This document shows, piece by piece, positions 40,566 to 51,000 of a DNA stretch of 59,039 nucleotides. Every line of letters starts with the position of its first letter. Position 1 is the stretch's first letter. A program made the position numbers and the translations under genes. The notes below the pieces were generated by a model. That model had not been told where the DNA came from and searched no databases. It saw nothing but the letters and a program-made list of their open reading frames with translations. The stretch spans positions 1 to 59,039 of IMG/VR virus record IMGVR_UViG_3300028581_000047; one strand, given 5' to 3'. Source of the stretch: a virus.

Positions 40566-41071
40566 TACGCCAGCTCAATAGGGTCTTTGAACTCCACATT
40601 GACACTTGTTGCGTCAGTAGAAACGCCAATACGCTGAACTATGTTTCCCGTCGAGCTTGGTGGTGTTGAAGTAAACCCACCAGCAGTTGTAGACAGAAAT
40701 AGGTTCCCAACAGTTGCGCCTGATACAGCAGTATTGTTACCTTCAAAATAAACCAAAGCAGAAGTACCCGAAGAAAATGCCGACAAGACAAAACCGTGCG
40801 CTTCTTTTCCAGCTGTAGTTGCATCAGCCTTTCTTACATTTGCAGTTCCTGCATTGTTCCAGACGTTTACAAAGTTGCCAGCAGACAGGTTTTCACTTGC
40901 CAAAACAGACTTAATATCTGCACCGATACCGACAGGCATAAAAGATTGGTCAACCCTACCAGAAGCGTCCGTCACTACCACCTTGCCTGAGTCGGAAGCC
41001 CCCAATGAAGCCTGAATACCTGCCGCGACAGATTTGAATACGCCGCCCACCAACGTTACGAATTGTTGCAT
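40565..41071 (-). CDS. Tail structural protein, Ala/Ser/Gly-rich (168 aa)
   Basis: It starts MQQFVTLVGGVFKSVAAG, with DASGRVDQSFMPVGIG near 33-48, a pattern found in phage virion proteins. The C-terminal part (residues 65-168) parallels the following gene product at 41074, with a similar GNLFLSTTAGG block and an ending in PIEL/PITL. Two related beta domains thus stand in tandem genes. Confidence 0.65.
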   Translation of the reverse strand: MQQFVTLVGGVFKSVAAGIQASLGASDSGKVVVTDASGRVDQSFMPVGIGADIKSVLASENLSAGNFVNVWNNAGTANVRKADATTAGKEAHGFVLSAFSSGTSALVYFEGNNTAVSGATVGNLFLSTTAGGFTSTPPSSTGNIVQRIGVSTDATSVNVEFKDPIELA

Positions 41072-41073
41072 GA

Positions 41074-41535
41074 TTACTCCAAAGTTATTGGTTGAGAAAT
41101 TGAAATGATTATTGAGTCTGTCGAAGAAGCCACACCAAGTTGTTGATGCACGCCAGACGTGACAGGTACTTGGGTTATAAGCCCGTTCAGCCCAAGGTAA
41201 ATGGGTAGTCCAGGTAGTAGGGCGTAGAAACCATTTAAAGTACCTTCAGAAATAATTTTTATTAGGCTACCCAAAGTGGCTGATTGGAATGTAAATCCTA
41301 CCACCTTCCCAGAATCCAAAGTATTAGAGCTATCAGCATAGTTACACCCTGTTGAAGTCACTTTCACTACCCGTTGGCTTCCTATATCTACATCTGCAAG
41401 CAGAGAAAGATTGCCAGGAATAAAAACCCCTGGAGGGCCTTGAATACCTGAGGCTACTATGACTTCATGTATGTTAACAACAGGAAAAGTAGCCTGATTA
41501 GGCTGTGCAGAAATAATGAAGTTTTGAGAGTTCAT
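41074..41535 (-). CDS. Tail structural protein with collagen-like start (153 aa)
   Basis: GIQGPPGVFIPGN near 30-42 is a short collagen-like hinge. The rest resembles the C-terminal domain of the neighbouring 40565 gene product (YLGLNGLITQVP, ending ISQPITLE). Probably a fibre or baseplate decoration component. Its stop stands three bases before the next gene. Confidence 0.65.
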   Translation of the reverse strand: MNSQNFIISAQPNQATFPVVNIHEVIVASGIQGPPGVFIPGNLSLLADVDIGSQRVVKVTSTGCNYADSSNTLDSGKVVGFTFQSATLGSLIKIISEGTLNGFYALLPGLPIYLGLNGLITQVPVTSGVHQQLGVASSTDSIIISISQPITLE

Positions 41536-41936
41536 CGAACGATCTCAACAACAGGTTCTAAAATGCCTGTCACCAAAGTAGTGGTGATACCCGAGGGTGA
41601 AGTGACTTCAACGCCAAACACAGCTGTTTTGCAGGTAAGAGTTGAGGTAACTTCTTTTGGAACGTTTAGCTGTACGCCTTGCGCTCCAACAACAATTCCG
41701 TCAGGTGTTTCTGCATTGGCAGTGACAATGGTTAAACCACCATTGCCTGTTGTCAAGTCCCAGCCAGGAAGCACGTCCTCACTCAAGGGTGACAATCTTG
41801 CTTGTGCGTGGGCAGTGAACCCTGTCATATCAATAACAGAATTGTCTTTTCCGAGGTAAAAGAAGATGGGGTTCAGTGTTGAACCCTTACTAAACTTTAC
41901 AGTGATAGCGGGTGGTCTAAGGTCTAATACTTGCAT
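41532..41936 (-). CDS. Tail/baseplate protein, BppU-like N-terminus (134 aa)
   Basis: This beta-rich protein has MTGFTAHAQARLSPLSEDVL near 37-56 and LTCKTAVFGVEVTSPSGIT near 100-118, similar to small phage proteins that join fibres to the baseplate. It starts at ATG 41936 behind TAGGAGTC after a 60-base gap from the FN3 gene. Confidence 0.6.
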   Translation of the reverse strand: MQVLDLRPPAITVKFSKGSTLNPIFFYLGKDNSVIDMTGFTAHAQARLSPLSEDVLPGWDLTTGNGGLTIVTANAETPDGIVVGAQGVQLNVPKEVTSTLTCKTAVFGVEVTSPSGITTTLVTGILEPVVEIVR

Positions 41937-41995
41937 CGTGACTCCTAAAATTTAGCCCATTATACCAGACTTACAGGGTAGTTGACAAACTGCCC

Positions 41996-44900
41996 TTAAC
42001 TTGTTGTGGTGAAATAAACGGCGGTTGAGGTAGGGCTTGAACCTGCCGCATTGGTTGCCCACATTACAACCTTATGTTGCTGGTTACTGGAGAGCGATCC
42101 TCTATAAAATGAGGATACCGAAGTCTGAGAGTCTGTCCATGTCCGTGTAGCATCCGATGTGTCAGTGATGGTGATGTGATAATCCGCAACAGGTCCTCCA
42201 GAAGTAGACGCGCTAAATTGGATAAAGGCAAAACTCGACCCAATATAAAACGCGGATATGCCCGTGGGTGTGCCAGGCGCACTTAGATTGCTTAACGTTA
42301 CGGGCGCAGAATCAGCCGTGTGTCCATTTTTTCCTATCGCTCTAACCATATAGCTGTGAGTTGCATTAGCCCCATCATGGTTGTAGGAGTAACCACCATG
42401 ACCAACTGTTGTGTATATCAGACTGCCATCGCTATATATTTCATAGTGGTCGGTTCCCGCCGCGTTTGCTTGGTTTGACCATGCAACGACTATATATGTA
42501 CGACCAGGATAAAGCGTAGTAGCTATTACGGTGTTTGACGGGTCAGTATAAACCGTTATCGACACGGAAGTGGCAGAATCATAAATATAACTTGAAGTTT
42601 GCGAGTTATATTTGCCTGTCGTAACCGAAATGGTGTGACCTGAACCCACCGCAAAGGCTGTAACGGGAGTTAAATGGTTTGTATTAGAGGAATCCTGAGA
42701 TACCAGAGTGCCATCAAAATATACTTTATAAAAAGAGCCTGTAATCACAGTATCCCAGAATGCACCTAAGCGCGTATCTGAACACATCCATTGACGTAAA
42801 TTATTTAATTTTGGGTCAAGACTGGTTAGGGTTATAGCCTCGGAATCTGAATAGTTTCCATTTTTTCCTATAGCTCTAACTTTATACTCATGAGTGCTTA
42901 GAGGGAGTGCATCACTATAATTCGTCACAAGTGCTGTATAAATTAAAGAACCATCTCGGTACAACTCATAAGTCTGTGTTCCAACCGCACTACCATTCGC
43001 ACTCCAACTAACATAAATGGAAGACAATCCAGTTGAATTGGAGGTTCCCATAGTAGGCTTAGGGGGGTCAGTGTACACCACCAGCGATGCAGCCCCCGCA
43101 CTGTCATAAACAAACGACGAAACAGAAGGGTCATACCTACCAGCAGTGATGCCGTAAGTGTGAGACGTACCTGCGGTCAGGTTTTGAGCGGAGTCAGTAT
43201 AGCCCGTGGTTGGGCTTGTTGTTGATACTACCGTGCCGTCGAAGATTACTTTGAATACGGCACCGCTATAAGCACAGTCCCACCATAATCCAACCTGATT
43301 TTTGCTGGCTAAGTAGCTTCTCAAGTTGACAGCCGCCAAAGCAGTCGTTTGGTAATAGTTATCCGACTGAGTTGACGTGCCGTCTAAAGCCTTTGCCACA
43401 ACGTATATGCAGTATTCGGTACTCGCAGCTAAAGAGCTAAAATCACATGTTCTTGCAGTTCCTGCCGAGTAATACAAAGCCCAACTGATATAGAAGTCAT
43501 AAGTTACCGCACCCGTTCCAGCAGTTTGTACATTTGAACAGCTTATCGCAATAACGTCGATAGCTTTCGAGACTAAGGATATAACAGGTTTGGCAGGAGC
43601 ATCGCTCTTGGTGAAAAACTTCGTCCCGTTAGAGTCTGCATACTCCGAAATGGAATTATAGCTTCGCACATAGTAATTTATTTCCGTGCTTTGGGCATAC
43701 CCCGTAACAGCATAAGGACTTGTTTGTAGCCCTTTGTCTACATTGTTGATAAATACCCTGGTAGTGACAGTCCCAAAAGTGTTCCAAGAAAGTGTAAATG
43801 TTGTTTTATCAATCGCCGATGAAGATACATTAGCTGCTGGCGAAGGGGCTAGCACAACCGTCACCACATTCGAGAACGTTTCCCCATTATCGTGAGAGCG
43901 CGAAACTTTAACATCATAACTCGTTGCAGCCGACAACCCATACTTGGATATGCTGCCAGTTGAAGTGACTGAAGAATCATAAACGCCGCCAACATAGAGC
44001 TTAAACGTGTTAGACGCAACACCTGTATAGTTGGCAGTAATGCTGTTAGCTGCCTTTGCTACGGTTATCGTAAATGCAGGATAAAGCGTCCACGCTTCTC
44101 TAAGAATGAAATAACTTGATAGGGCGTAGACACCAACAGTAGTTTCTTTTGCGGCTGCTATAGTAAGTTGATATTTGGTATCAGCTGTTAGCCCTGTCAT
44201 GGTAACTACTTTAGGGTCTGCTGTGCCAACACGGTTAATTAACGCCCAACCAGACATACTTATTGTAGTTTCTGACGCAGGTGAGGCGGGTATGGCAGTA
44301 GACACAACGCCATCTTTTTTGACAAAATAATGTGTAGCTTCTGGCAATCTTGAGAAATTTAAATCCACCGTCGTCTGCGTAAAATTAGACAACCAGAAAT
44401 TAGAAATCTGTGACGGAGAAGTCCACCCCGTAACGGTACTCGAATAAGCCGCCTCACCTCGTTCATTGACAGCCTGAACAGAATAGACGTAACTTTTTGC
44501 TTGGGTAAGCCCTGTGTCTGTGTATTGCCCTGTAAGTCCAGAAATTATTACATTGTCACGTTTTAGATTATAAGTTGTTGCACCAGCCGAAGCTCCCCAT
44601 GAAACAGTAATGCTTGTTGCTGTTGCAGAGATAATATACGGGGCAGGTGTTACTACAGCAGGCAGTGCAGGCAAAGATAACCCAGATTGATTGATTGTCG
44701 CTGAATCCGCATTGCCTGTCTGCGTAAAGTAAGCATACATCGTTGCTGATACAGCATCACCACTTACCGCCTTAGAAATTACTACAGAATTAGAATTCGG
44801 AGAGATGTTGATGTTTGTCCAAGTAACACCGTCATATCCGTACCTTGCTCCAACCGTAATAGAGTTTGGATTATGTATTGTAAAATCAATAGAATTTACT

Positions 44901-45622
44901 TTCTTGACAAAAGCTATCGTTGGGCTTTGCAATATAGCCAACGACGTACCCTCAAGAAAAGCTGTAGAGGAATTAACTCGACCTGTTGCCGTGCTGTACA
45001 CAAATAAAGTAACTTTTGCGGCACTACCTACCGCAGGACGTGTAGCAGTAGCCGTGGAGTTTGCGCCAATCGTTACGCTTGTCCAAGTGACATTATCTAT
45101 CGAGTGTTTTGCTATTATGCTAAAAGAGTTGTTGTTATGAATTATAAAGTTGACAAAATCCTTCCCACTAACGAAGGTAATGGCGGGTGTAGGGACTTTA
45201 AACCAGGTCGTAGCCCCAAATATAGAGGGTAGCGAGTTTCGGTACCCTGACGTAGTTGTTTTAGCCGTGACCAAAATGTCGTAATTTGTGCCTGGATCTA
45301 AATTCGTAGGGCTTGTAAAAGTCCTTGTCGTCTGATTGGTAGCAGTTCCACCATTAAACGATACATCATAAGACGTTGCGACGGGAACAACCCCCCAAGC
45401 GTATGTAACATAATTACTATACCCCACCCCAGACAACACTGGAGTAGCCAGGGATATTAACGAAGATGTACTGTACCCTTGACTAAGACTGATAGCCCCA
45501 GAAACCCAATTAAACAAACTTTTAACTGCGGGATAGTCCAGACCAATCTCAGCACTGGATGCCAAACCCAACTCAACATTCACATCCGATAACGCTATTT
45601 TACCGCTACTTTGCAAGGTCAT
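41996..45622 (-). CDS. Tail protein with multiple fibronectin type III repeats (1208 aa)
   Basis: The N-terminus MTLQSSGKIALSDVNVELGL is a common opening of phage tail appendage proteins. The rest is a chain of about ten FN3-like or related beta domains, each with a conserved Trp and Tyr pattern (VSWGASAGATTYNLKRDN, LSWNTFGTVTTRVFIN, YVSWSANGSAVGTQTYELYR). Two adjacent units near 830-1080 are close copies (VTLSNL/ITLTSL boundaries), so they arose by duplication. FN3 domains on phage tails are thought to aid surface attachment. It overlaps the upstream gene by 17 bases; its ribosome site is GAGGGG. Confidence 0.85.
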   Translation of the reverse strand: MTLQSSGKIALSDVNVELGLASSAEIGLDYPAVKSLFNWVSGAISLSQGYSTSSLISLATPVLSGVGYSNYVTYAWGVVPVATSYDVSFNGGTATNQTTRTFTSPTNLDPGTNYDILVTAKTTTSGYRNSLPSIFGATTWFKVPTPAITFVSGKDFVNFIIHNNNSFSIIAKHSIDNVTWTSVTIGANSTATATRPAVGSAAKVTLFVYSTATGRVNSSTAFLEGTSLAILQSPTIAFVKKVNSIDFTIHNPNSITVGARYGYDGVTWTNINISPNSNSVVISKAVSGDAVSATMYAYFTQTGNADSATINQSGLSLPALPAVVTPAPYIISATATSITVSWGASAGATTYNLKRDNVIISGLTGQYTDTGLTQAKSYVYSVQAVNERGEAAYSSTVTGWTSPSQISNFWLSNFTQTTVDLNFSRLPEATHYFVKKDGVVSTAIPASPASETTISMSGWALINRVGTADPKVVTMTGLTADTKYQLTIAAAKETTVGVYALSSYFILREAWTLYPAFTITVAKAANSITANYTGVASNTFKLYVGGVYDSSVTSTGSISKYGLSAATSYDVKVSRSHDNGETFSNVVTVVLAPSPAANVSSSAIDKTTFTLSWNTFGTVTTRVFINNVDKGLQTSPYAVTGYAQSTEINYYVRSYNSISEYADSNGTKFFTKSDAPAKPVISLVSKAIDVIAISCSNVQTAGTGAVTYDFYISWALYYSAGTARTCDFSSLAASTEYCIYVVAKALDGTSTQSDNYYQTTALAAVNLRSYLASKNQVGLWWDCAYSGAVFKVIFDGTVVSTTSPTTGYTDSAQNLTAGTSHTYGITAGRYDPSVSSFVYDSAGAASLVVYTDPPKPTMGTSNSTGLSSIYVSWSANGSAVGTQTYELYRDGSLIYTALVTNYSDALPLSTHEYKVRAIGKNGNYSDSEAITLTSLDPKLNNLRQWMCSDTRLGAFWDTVITGSFYKVYFDGTLVSQDSSNTNHLTPVTAFAVGSGHTISVTTGKYNSQTSSYIYDSATSVSITVYTDPSNTVIATTLYPGRTYIVVAWSNQANAAGTDHYEIYSDGSLIYTTVGHGGYSYNHDGANATHSYMVRAIGKNGHTADSAPVTLSNLSAPGTPTGISAFYIGSSFAFIQFSASTSGGPVADYHITITDTSDATRTWTDSQTSVSSFYRGSLSSNQQHKVVMWATNAAGSSPTSTAVYFTTTS

Positions 45623-48008
45623 TTTGTAACCCCTCTATTTGCGCCTGCTGTGCCTTAACGCACTCGATAAGCAGTGGGATTAACTTTTTGTAATCAACTG
45701 CAAGAAAGCCTGTTTCTCTTTCGTGAATCGCTTCGGGTAAAACCGCTAAGACTTCTTGAGCGATCACACCTACATCATTTTGTTTAAAAAACTCCTGATT
45801 TTGTTTTTCATAATAGTCATCAACCCATCTGAAGTTGTTTCCCGACAAGCTCATTAGTTTTTCGATTGGATTTGAGATTGGCGTTATGTTTTCCTTTAGA
45901 CGCTTATCCGAACCATCATAAGCCGTGACGTTCCCGCTACAAGTGATAGAGCCTTGAACCTTTAGACTTTCCGTCCCATTGCACATATCCACCATCTGCG
46001 CTCCGCTAGTCACTCTTGCTCTCCCAACGGCATCAATAGCATACACCCCGTTGCACATCCAAACGTTTCTAGTCGTACCTCTAAAAGTGTCCTGAAAATT
46101 AGCACAGTATCCCGTTTCTTCTGTTGTGGAAGCAAAGGAAACGTTTAGGCTGGTCTGTGTTGAAATCCCCGTAATGCCCTCTGAACCCGCCTTAATTCCT
46201 GTATTGTTAAAGAAACCGCAGTAAGAGTAACTCGCAGTACCTGCGACACTACTGACATTAGCCACTCTGCCAAGGTAAACTGCTAATTTCGCCGTGGCAG
46301 AGCCACCAAGCGCGCTAGTTGTGACTGACATACCAGAAATGGAGGTTTGACTGGGGATTGCACCCGCAATCTCAGGAGAGGGGACATTTGAGTGAAACCC
46401 AGAAGTGTTGGAATATGAACTTTCAGAACCTGCCCGTGTGCGCTTGTTTCTTCCATAGTAGGCGTTGAAAGTGTTTGCAAGGAATACAGGGTCATAGTTT
46501 AAAATGTTAGTTTCGTTTGGCGAGTTCTTCCCCATGTCGCCCATCGAAGCGATTAAACCATACTCTGAGTACGCCCTAAACTCATGGCTGTCTACATCAC
46601 CTGTGCCAGGATTAAAAGTGTCGTTGATTGTCAAGCGTGACCCAGCAGACACTGAGTGTAAATGACCTACGTTTGACGTGAATGCTTCAAGAGTATCCAC
46701 TTTAAACAGAGAAAGATAAGGTTGGTTCCACAATGTATTAGTGCCGTCATACAGTCCGTCCATCTGGAATTGCTTTGTTGCACTAGCAAACGGCGTGCTT
46801 TGCCAAGTACCCGTAGGTGTTGAGCCAGTCACCATAGTTGGGTAGGTAGTATTGCCCACAATGGACTTTGTAGTTTTTCCGCTATCAGGGGTAAATGTTG
46901 GGTCAACTGTGCTTGATGGATAATTAGCGTAAGCTCTAGTAGCTGAAACGCCTGAGGCACCTTTACCACCATCAGAAACAAGCATTATTGTTTGAGTGTC
47001 TAAGGGGAAATTACCCGCCATGTCCTGATAGGCAGTGATTTTTATTGCACTTGTTACCGTCGAGGTGTCAATAGATTTGGTTGTGGCTGAAGCGGTAATC
47101 ACTTCAGAACCCGAGTCTATTTTAACTCCCCAGCAAACTGCCGTTTCTTCGTTGATAATCGCACCCTGAGTTCTAAAACTACTCACAATCAGGCTTGTTG
47201 GAGCAATCACCCCCGTGCTTAACTTAACAATAACCGAATTAGAGAATTTGATGTTATAGACAGCGGGAGACGTACCATCTGCACCATTAGTACCGTTTGC
47301 ACCATTTGAACCGTCCGCCCCCGCCAACACTTTAGACACAGAAAATCTTTTCGTAATTGGAGAATACCCAACCCTTGATGCGGTAATATCGACATAACCT
47401 GTGGGCGAAGCCATAGTGGCAATCGTAACGGAGTTTGTATTGGTGCCTGTAATAGTGCATCCTGATACAAATGTAGAAAAGCCCCAGTTTGCTGTATCGT
47501 CTGTAAATCCATCAAACACAGACATTGTAGAAATTCCGCCAGCCAGGCTCGTGGTAGTTCCATTGCTATCGCAAGGAAAAGTCTGCGAGTCATTACTTAG
47601 CATAGCTACAGTTGCGCTAGACCCAGCTTTTGCCAGCACCCCCCATGCGTTGGTATCAGTTGTTGGGGCTGTAACACCGTTGTACAAAGCTATATACGAG
47701 CTACCACCTGTCTCAACCATATCCCCTTTAGTGTATACCCCAAAAGCGTCCCAAACCCCTTTTGGTTCATTTTTTGTTGAATAAGGCTCTGGTTTTCCGT
47801 CACCAGAAACCCCCGTTGCGAAGTCAACGGTAACAAGAGACCAAGATTCGCCTGTCCAGCGATAAGTGAACCCTGGCAGGAGGTATGTTCCTGTCTCTGT
47901 GCAATACACCCCTACCGCGCTTGTATTTGTCCATTCGTCACCAGCTGCAACGTAGTCATCTGCCCCGTCTCCATTGTGGTCGTAATCAATCGTTACTATA
48001 TCTGTCAT
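45606..48008 (-). CDS. Tail fibre with S74 intramolecular chaperone (800 aa)
   Basis: The N-terminal 250 residues include GVWDAFGVYTKGDMVETGGS (carbohydrate-binding-like) and a Gly/Asn/Ala/Asp collagen-like stretch (GANGTNGADGTSPAV). The middle is beta-rich. The last 100 residues form the peptidase S74 domain: GSDKRLKENITPISNPIEKL, FKQNDVGVIAQEVLAVLPEA, LAVDYKKLIPLLIECVKA. This domain trimerises the fibre and then cuts itself off at a Ser-Lys site near SDKRLKENI (about residue 708). It therefore builds a trimeric tail spike or fibre. Confidence 0.9.
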   Translation of the reverse strand: MTDIVTIDYDHNGDGADDYVAAGDEWTNTSAVGVYCTETGTYLLPGFTYRWTGESWSLVTVDFATGVSGDGKPEPYSTKNEPKGVWDAFGVYTKGDMVETGGSSYIALYNGVTAPTTDTNAWGVLAKAGSSATVAMLSNDSQTFPCDSNGTTTSLAGGISTMSVFDGFTDDTANWGFSTFVSGCTITGTNTNSVTIATMASPTGYVDITASRVGYSPITKRFSVSKVLAGADGSNGANGTNGADGTSPAVYNIKFSNSVIVKLSTGVIAPTSLIVSSFRTQGAIINEETAVCWGVKIDSGSEVITASATTKSIDTSTVTSAIKITAYQDMAGNFPLDTQTIMLVSDGGKGASGVSATRAYANYPSSTVDPTFTPDSGKTTKSIVGNTTYPTMVTGSTPTGTWQSTPFASATKQFQMDGLYDGTNTLWNQPYLSLFKVDTLEAFTSNVGHLHSVSAGSRLTINDTFNPGTGDVDSHEFRAYSEYGLIASMGDMGKNSPNETNILNYDPVFLANTFNAYYGRNKRTRAGSESSYSNTSGFHSNVPSPEIAGAIPSQTSISGMSVTTSALGGSATAKLAVYLGRVANVSSVAGTASYSYCGFFNNTGIKAGSEGITGISTQTSLNVSFASTTEETGYCANFQDTFRGTTRNVWMCNGVYAIDAVGRARVTSGAQMVDMCNGTESLKVQGSITCSGNVTAYDGSDKRLKENITPISNPIEKLMSLSGNNFRWVDDYYEKQNQEFFKQNDVGVIAQEVLAVLPEAIHERETGFLAVDYKKLIPLLIECVKAQQAQIEGLQNDLAK

Positions 48009-48020
48009 GTTAGTCCCTTC

Positions 48021-51000
48021 TTATTTAGAGATTTTTGGGGCAGCGGCACCACCAAAACTTGTTTTAGTGAACAGGTTAAATGTAACCCAATTATCCCATA
48101 TTGTTTTACGGGTGTAGTACACAAAGGCACTTTTATCGAGGTACTTTAAGATAGTTAATGCCTTCGCAGGCGTTACGAGTCCTGTGTTTGCAGTAAGAAG
48201 CTGAGACCGCAATTTCCACGACCCGTTTTGTGCAGCGAACAAATAACAGTAGGCCTTACCATCTACAGTTTTTTCCCCAATGTAAATGCTACCTTCGTAA
48301 GGGGCTATCTCGATAGTTGCAGCTGTAATGTTAGTACCCCGTCTTTTCTCAACTATGGTTTTATTCTTACCTTCCCACAAATAATCTTCGTCATTCCAAG
48401 TAACAATAGCCTTGGACGGAACGCCACTAACGGTTTTAGTCGAAGTGTTCTTCCAGTAAAACCCTGCAACGTTTGGAAGTTCCGTAAGCGAATCAAACGT
48501 GTTATTGAATTTCTTCGCTCTAAAACCTGCCCATTCAGAAACCGTGAGCGCATTCCAAACCGTTCCGTTAAATCTCTTCGTTTGGTAAGTTACCGTGTTT
48601 ATCCAGTAATCCCCCTTTACAGGCTCTACGGGTGCTGTCTCTGACTTAGTATACATCGCAGAGTAAATCCTATTGTAAGTCGCAGCCCAAGCATAACTCG
48701 TGTTGTACACTACAGGCGTGCCATAGAACTTTGCTTTGTTGGCCACCGTGGGTTTTAGGTATGTTGCATCGTTTATAATTCGATAGGGGACGACGATAAA
48801 ATTATAAGTATGGTTTGCACCCATATTGGGGAATTCAACACTTCTAGCTGTGTTGGACACCAGCTTAGTCCCAGAAAAAGTCGTAATAGTGGGCAAGGCT
48901 GGAACCACAGTGAGAGATTCCAATGCCACAAGGTAAACTAAAAACCCGTCTATTTTACTTTCGTTATAGGTGGACAGAACCCAGTTGCACGTTACGTCAA
49001 GAGAACCGCTAACGTTTCCAGAGAACGTAATATGGTGCGGAACAGGGTAGCCAGCAGTTGGAACCAACGTGACATCCGTCAAGGTACTATCGTTGACGGA
49101 GTTAAAATCAGTAATCATTGGCTTAATTTCAGTAGCCTTTACAATCACGCCATCACTGCCTTTCAAGTCTGCTTTTATTACTAAAGTACCTGTGTTGTAT
49201 TTGTACACCCCACTTACTGAAACAGGCGAAACAAGCCAGAGTTTGTCGGGCATCCGTGAGGCTGCGGGGGCTGCGTCGTAAACTGCTTTTGAAACCTCTT
49301 TATACACAAAAGTATATGCTTTGTTGAACGACGTAGTTCCTAGATTGCTAAACTCAGCACTTTTATTAGTGCTGACCCTTCTCACACCCGCGCCGTAGAC
49401 GGTTGTATGCGCGAGTGTAGCAGAAAAACTATCTATTTTATTGGTTACAACACAAGTCACAAAATTGGTATATTCTGCTGGAAGCCCACCCCATTCCCAT
49501 GAAACGGTAGCATTCGTTCTTCCATCATCGTTTGCATCATTATCATAAGTAATGACAGGGATACCTGTAGCAGCTGGAACTCCCGCAGTGCTACTGTATT
49601 TTGCTGCAATGGTTGCAACCGCGTCTAAAACAGCCGTTGTGTGAGGGGCTATTGCAACGGCACCGACTAATGCAGGGTGATCCACAACAGACAAGTTTCT
49701 TCTTGCAGCTAATTTTTCGTTATACGTCGCAAAAGCAGCCTCGAAAACAGACTTGTTGGTCAGGTTATGCGTGTAAGACTTGTGGTTTGAGCTAGCTACA
49801 ACAACAGTAGGGCTTGCAACTTCTCGTTTAGTTAAACCTGTGTCAAACAAAGGTGATTCGTAGATAGTCCCCGTAATCGGGAAATACGTTCCAGTCAACA
49901 GCGTAATAACTGCGTCTCTTGCTGACTTTAGAGCAGCATTCGCCGCAGTCGCGGATGCAAGCGTTTTTGGGGTTGTTGCAAGGTTATACGCTAATTTATA
50001 CTCCGAATTCGCGTTATCGCTTAGGTTATCAATCCATTTCTGGAACGTGAGACCTTTTTCCATCGCAGTAATCACAGAGTCTTTAGCAATGTCTTCGATG
50101 ACCGCGAGGGTATTATCTACTGTGTTCTTGAGCAATGCGATATTCACACCACTTTGAAGCAAGACAGTAGCTGGTTGGAAAGGATCTTGAGTTACAGGTG
50201 TGGAATAAATTGTAGATGCCTTTGTGGGGTTCAACGAGGCAGTTACATTACGATAAGCCCAAATAGCGAAGGAGAAGAATTTGGTGGAGGTATCGGTAAA
50301 ACCGTGCTTGTAATGCGTCTGTTTAGCATCCCCATCATTGAATTTTATAATTGTCCCCGTCCCCTTTGACGTTGAGAAGGTTTGTACTGCATTCGTTTCC
50401 ACTGCACGAACTTCAACCAAGAAACCATCAATGTCGTAACTATCGCCTGTACCAACATAGTCCCATTCAATTACAACGTGCGCCGTACCAAGACCCACCG
50501 CTTGAATCTGTGGGCTGTATGTAACGCTTGTTACAGGGGCGACGGTACCGAACTTCTTGTTATTGTTAGTGTCATAGTCATACTTCATGCTAGCGATACT
50601 TTCTACAGGAATACCCATCACGGTAGAACCTGCCACCATATCGTTTGTGCCAAATACGGTTAAAGCTAAGACATTACTAGCATTCTTTTTAGCCACCCAA
50701 GTTTTAGCTGTGATAGGGTCATAAATTAAGTCACCCTCTTTTGGGTTTTTCTCAAAGCCGTGATACGCACTTGTTGAGTCAAACTGCCACAGTTTAAGTG
50801 TCGTTGGGTTTAATATACTTAACCCTGTGACATTAACAGCTCGGCTAGTTGTAACTCCACCTGTTTTTGTCCATAAAGGGAAAGTGGTGAGACTACCTGT
50901 AGTTGAAGTAACAAAGTAATTCCACCCCACAGGTGGGTTTGTGGGTTGCGAGTTGTCATAAATGCTCGCTACAACTGCTTGGAAAGTTCCTGCCCCGCCT

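Noticed and set aside
47219-47593. Minus-strand second-frame protein within the S74 fibre gene
   Set aside because: It is entirely inside a longer gene with clear domains; the repetitive Val/Met/Gln pattern is an out-of-frame reading of the collagen-like stretch.
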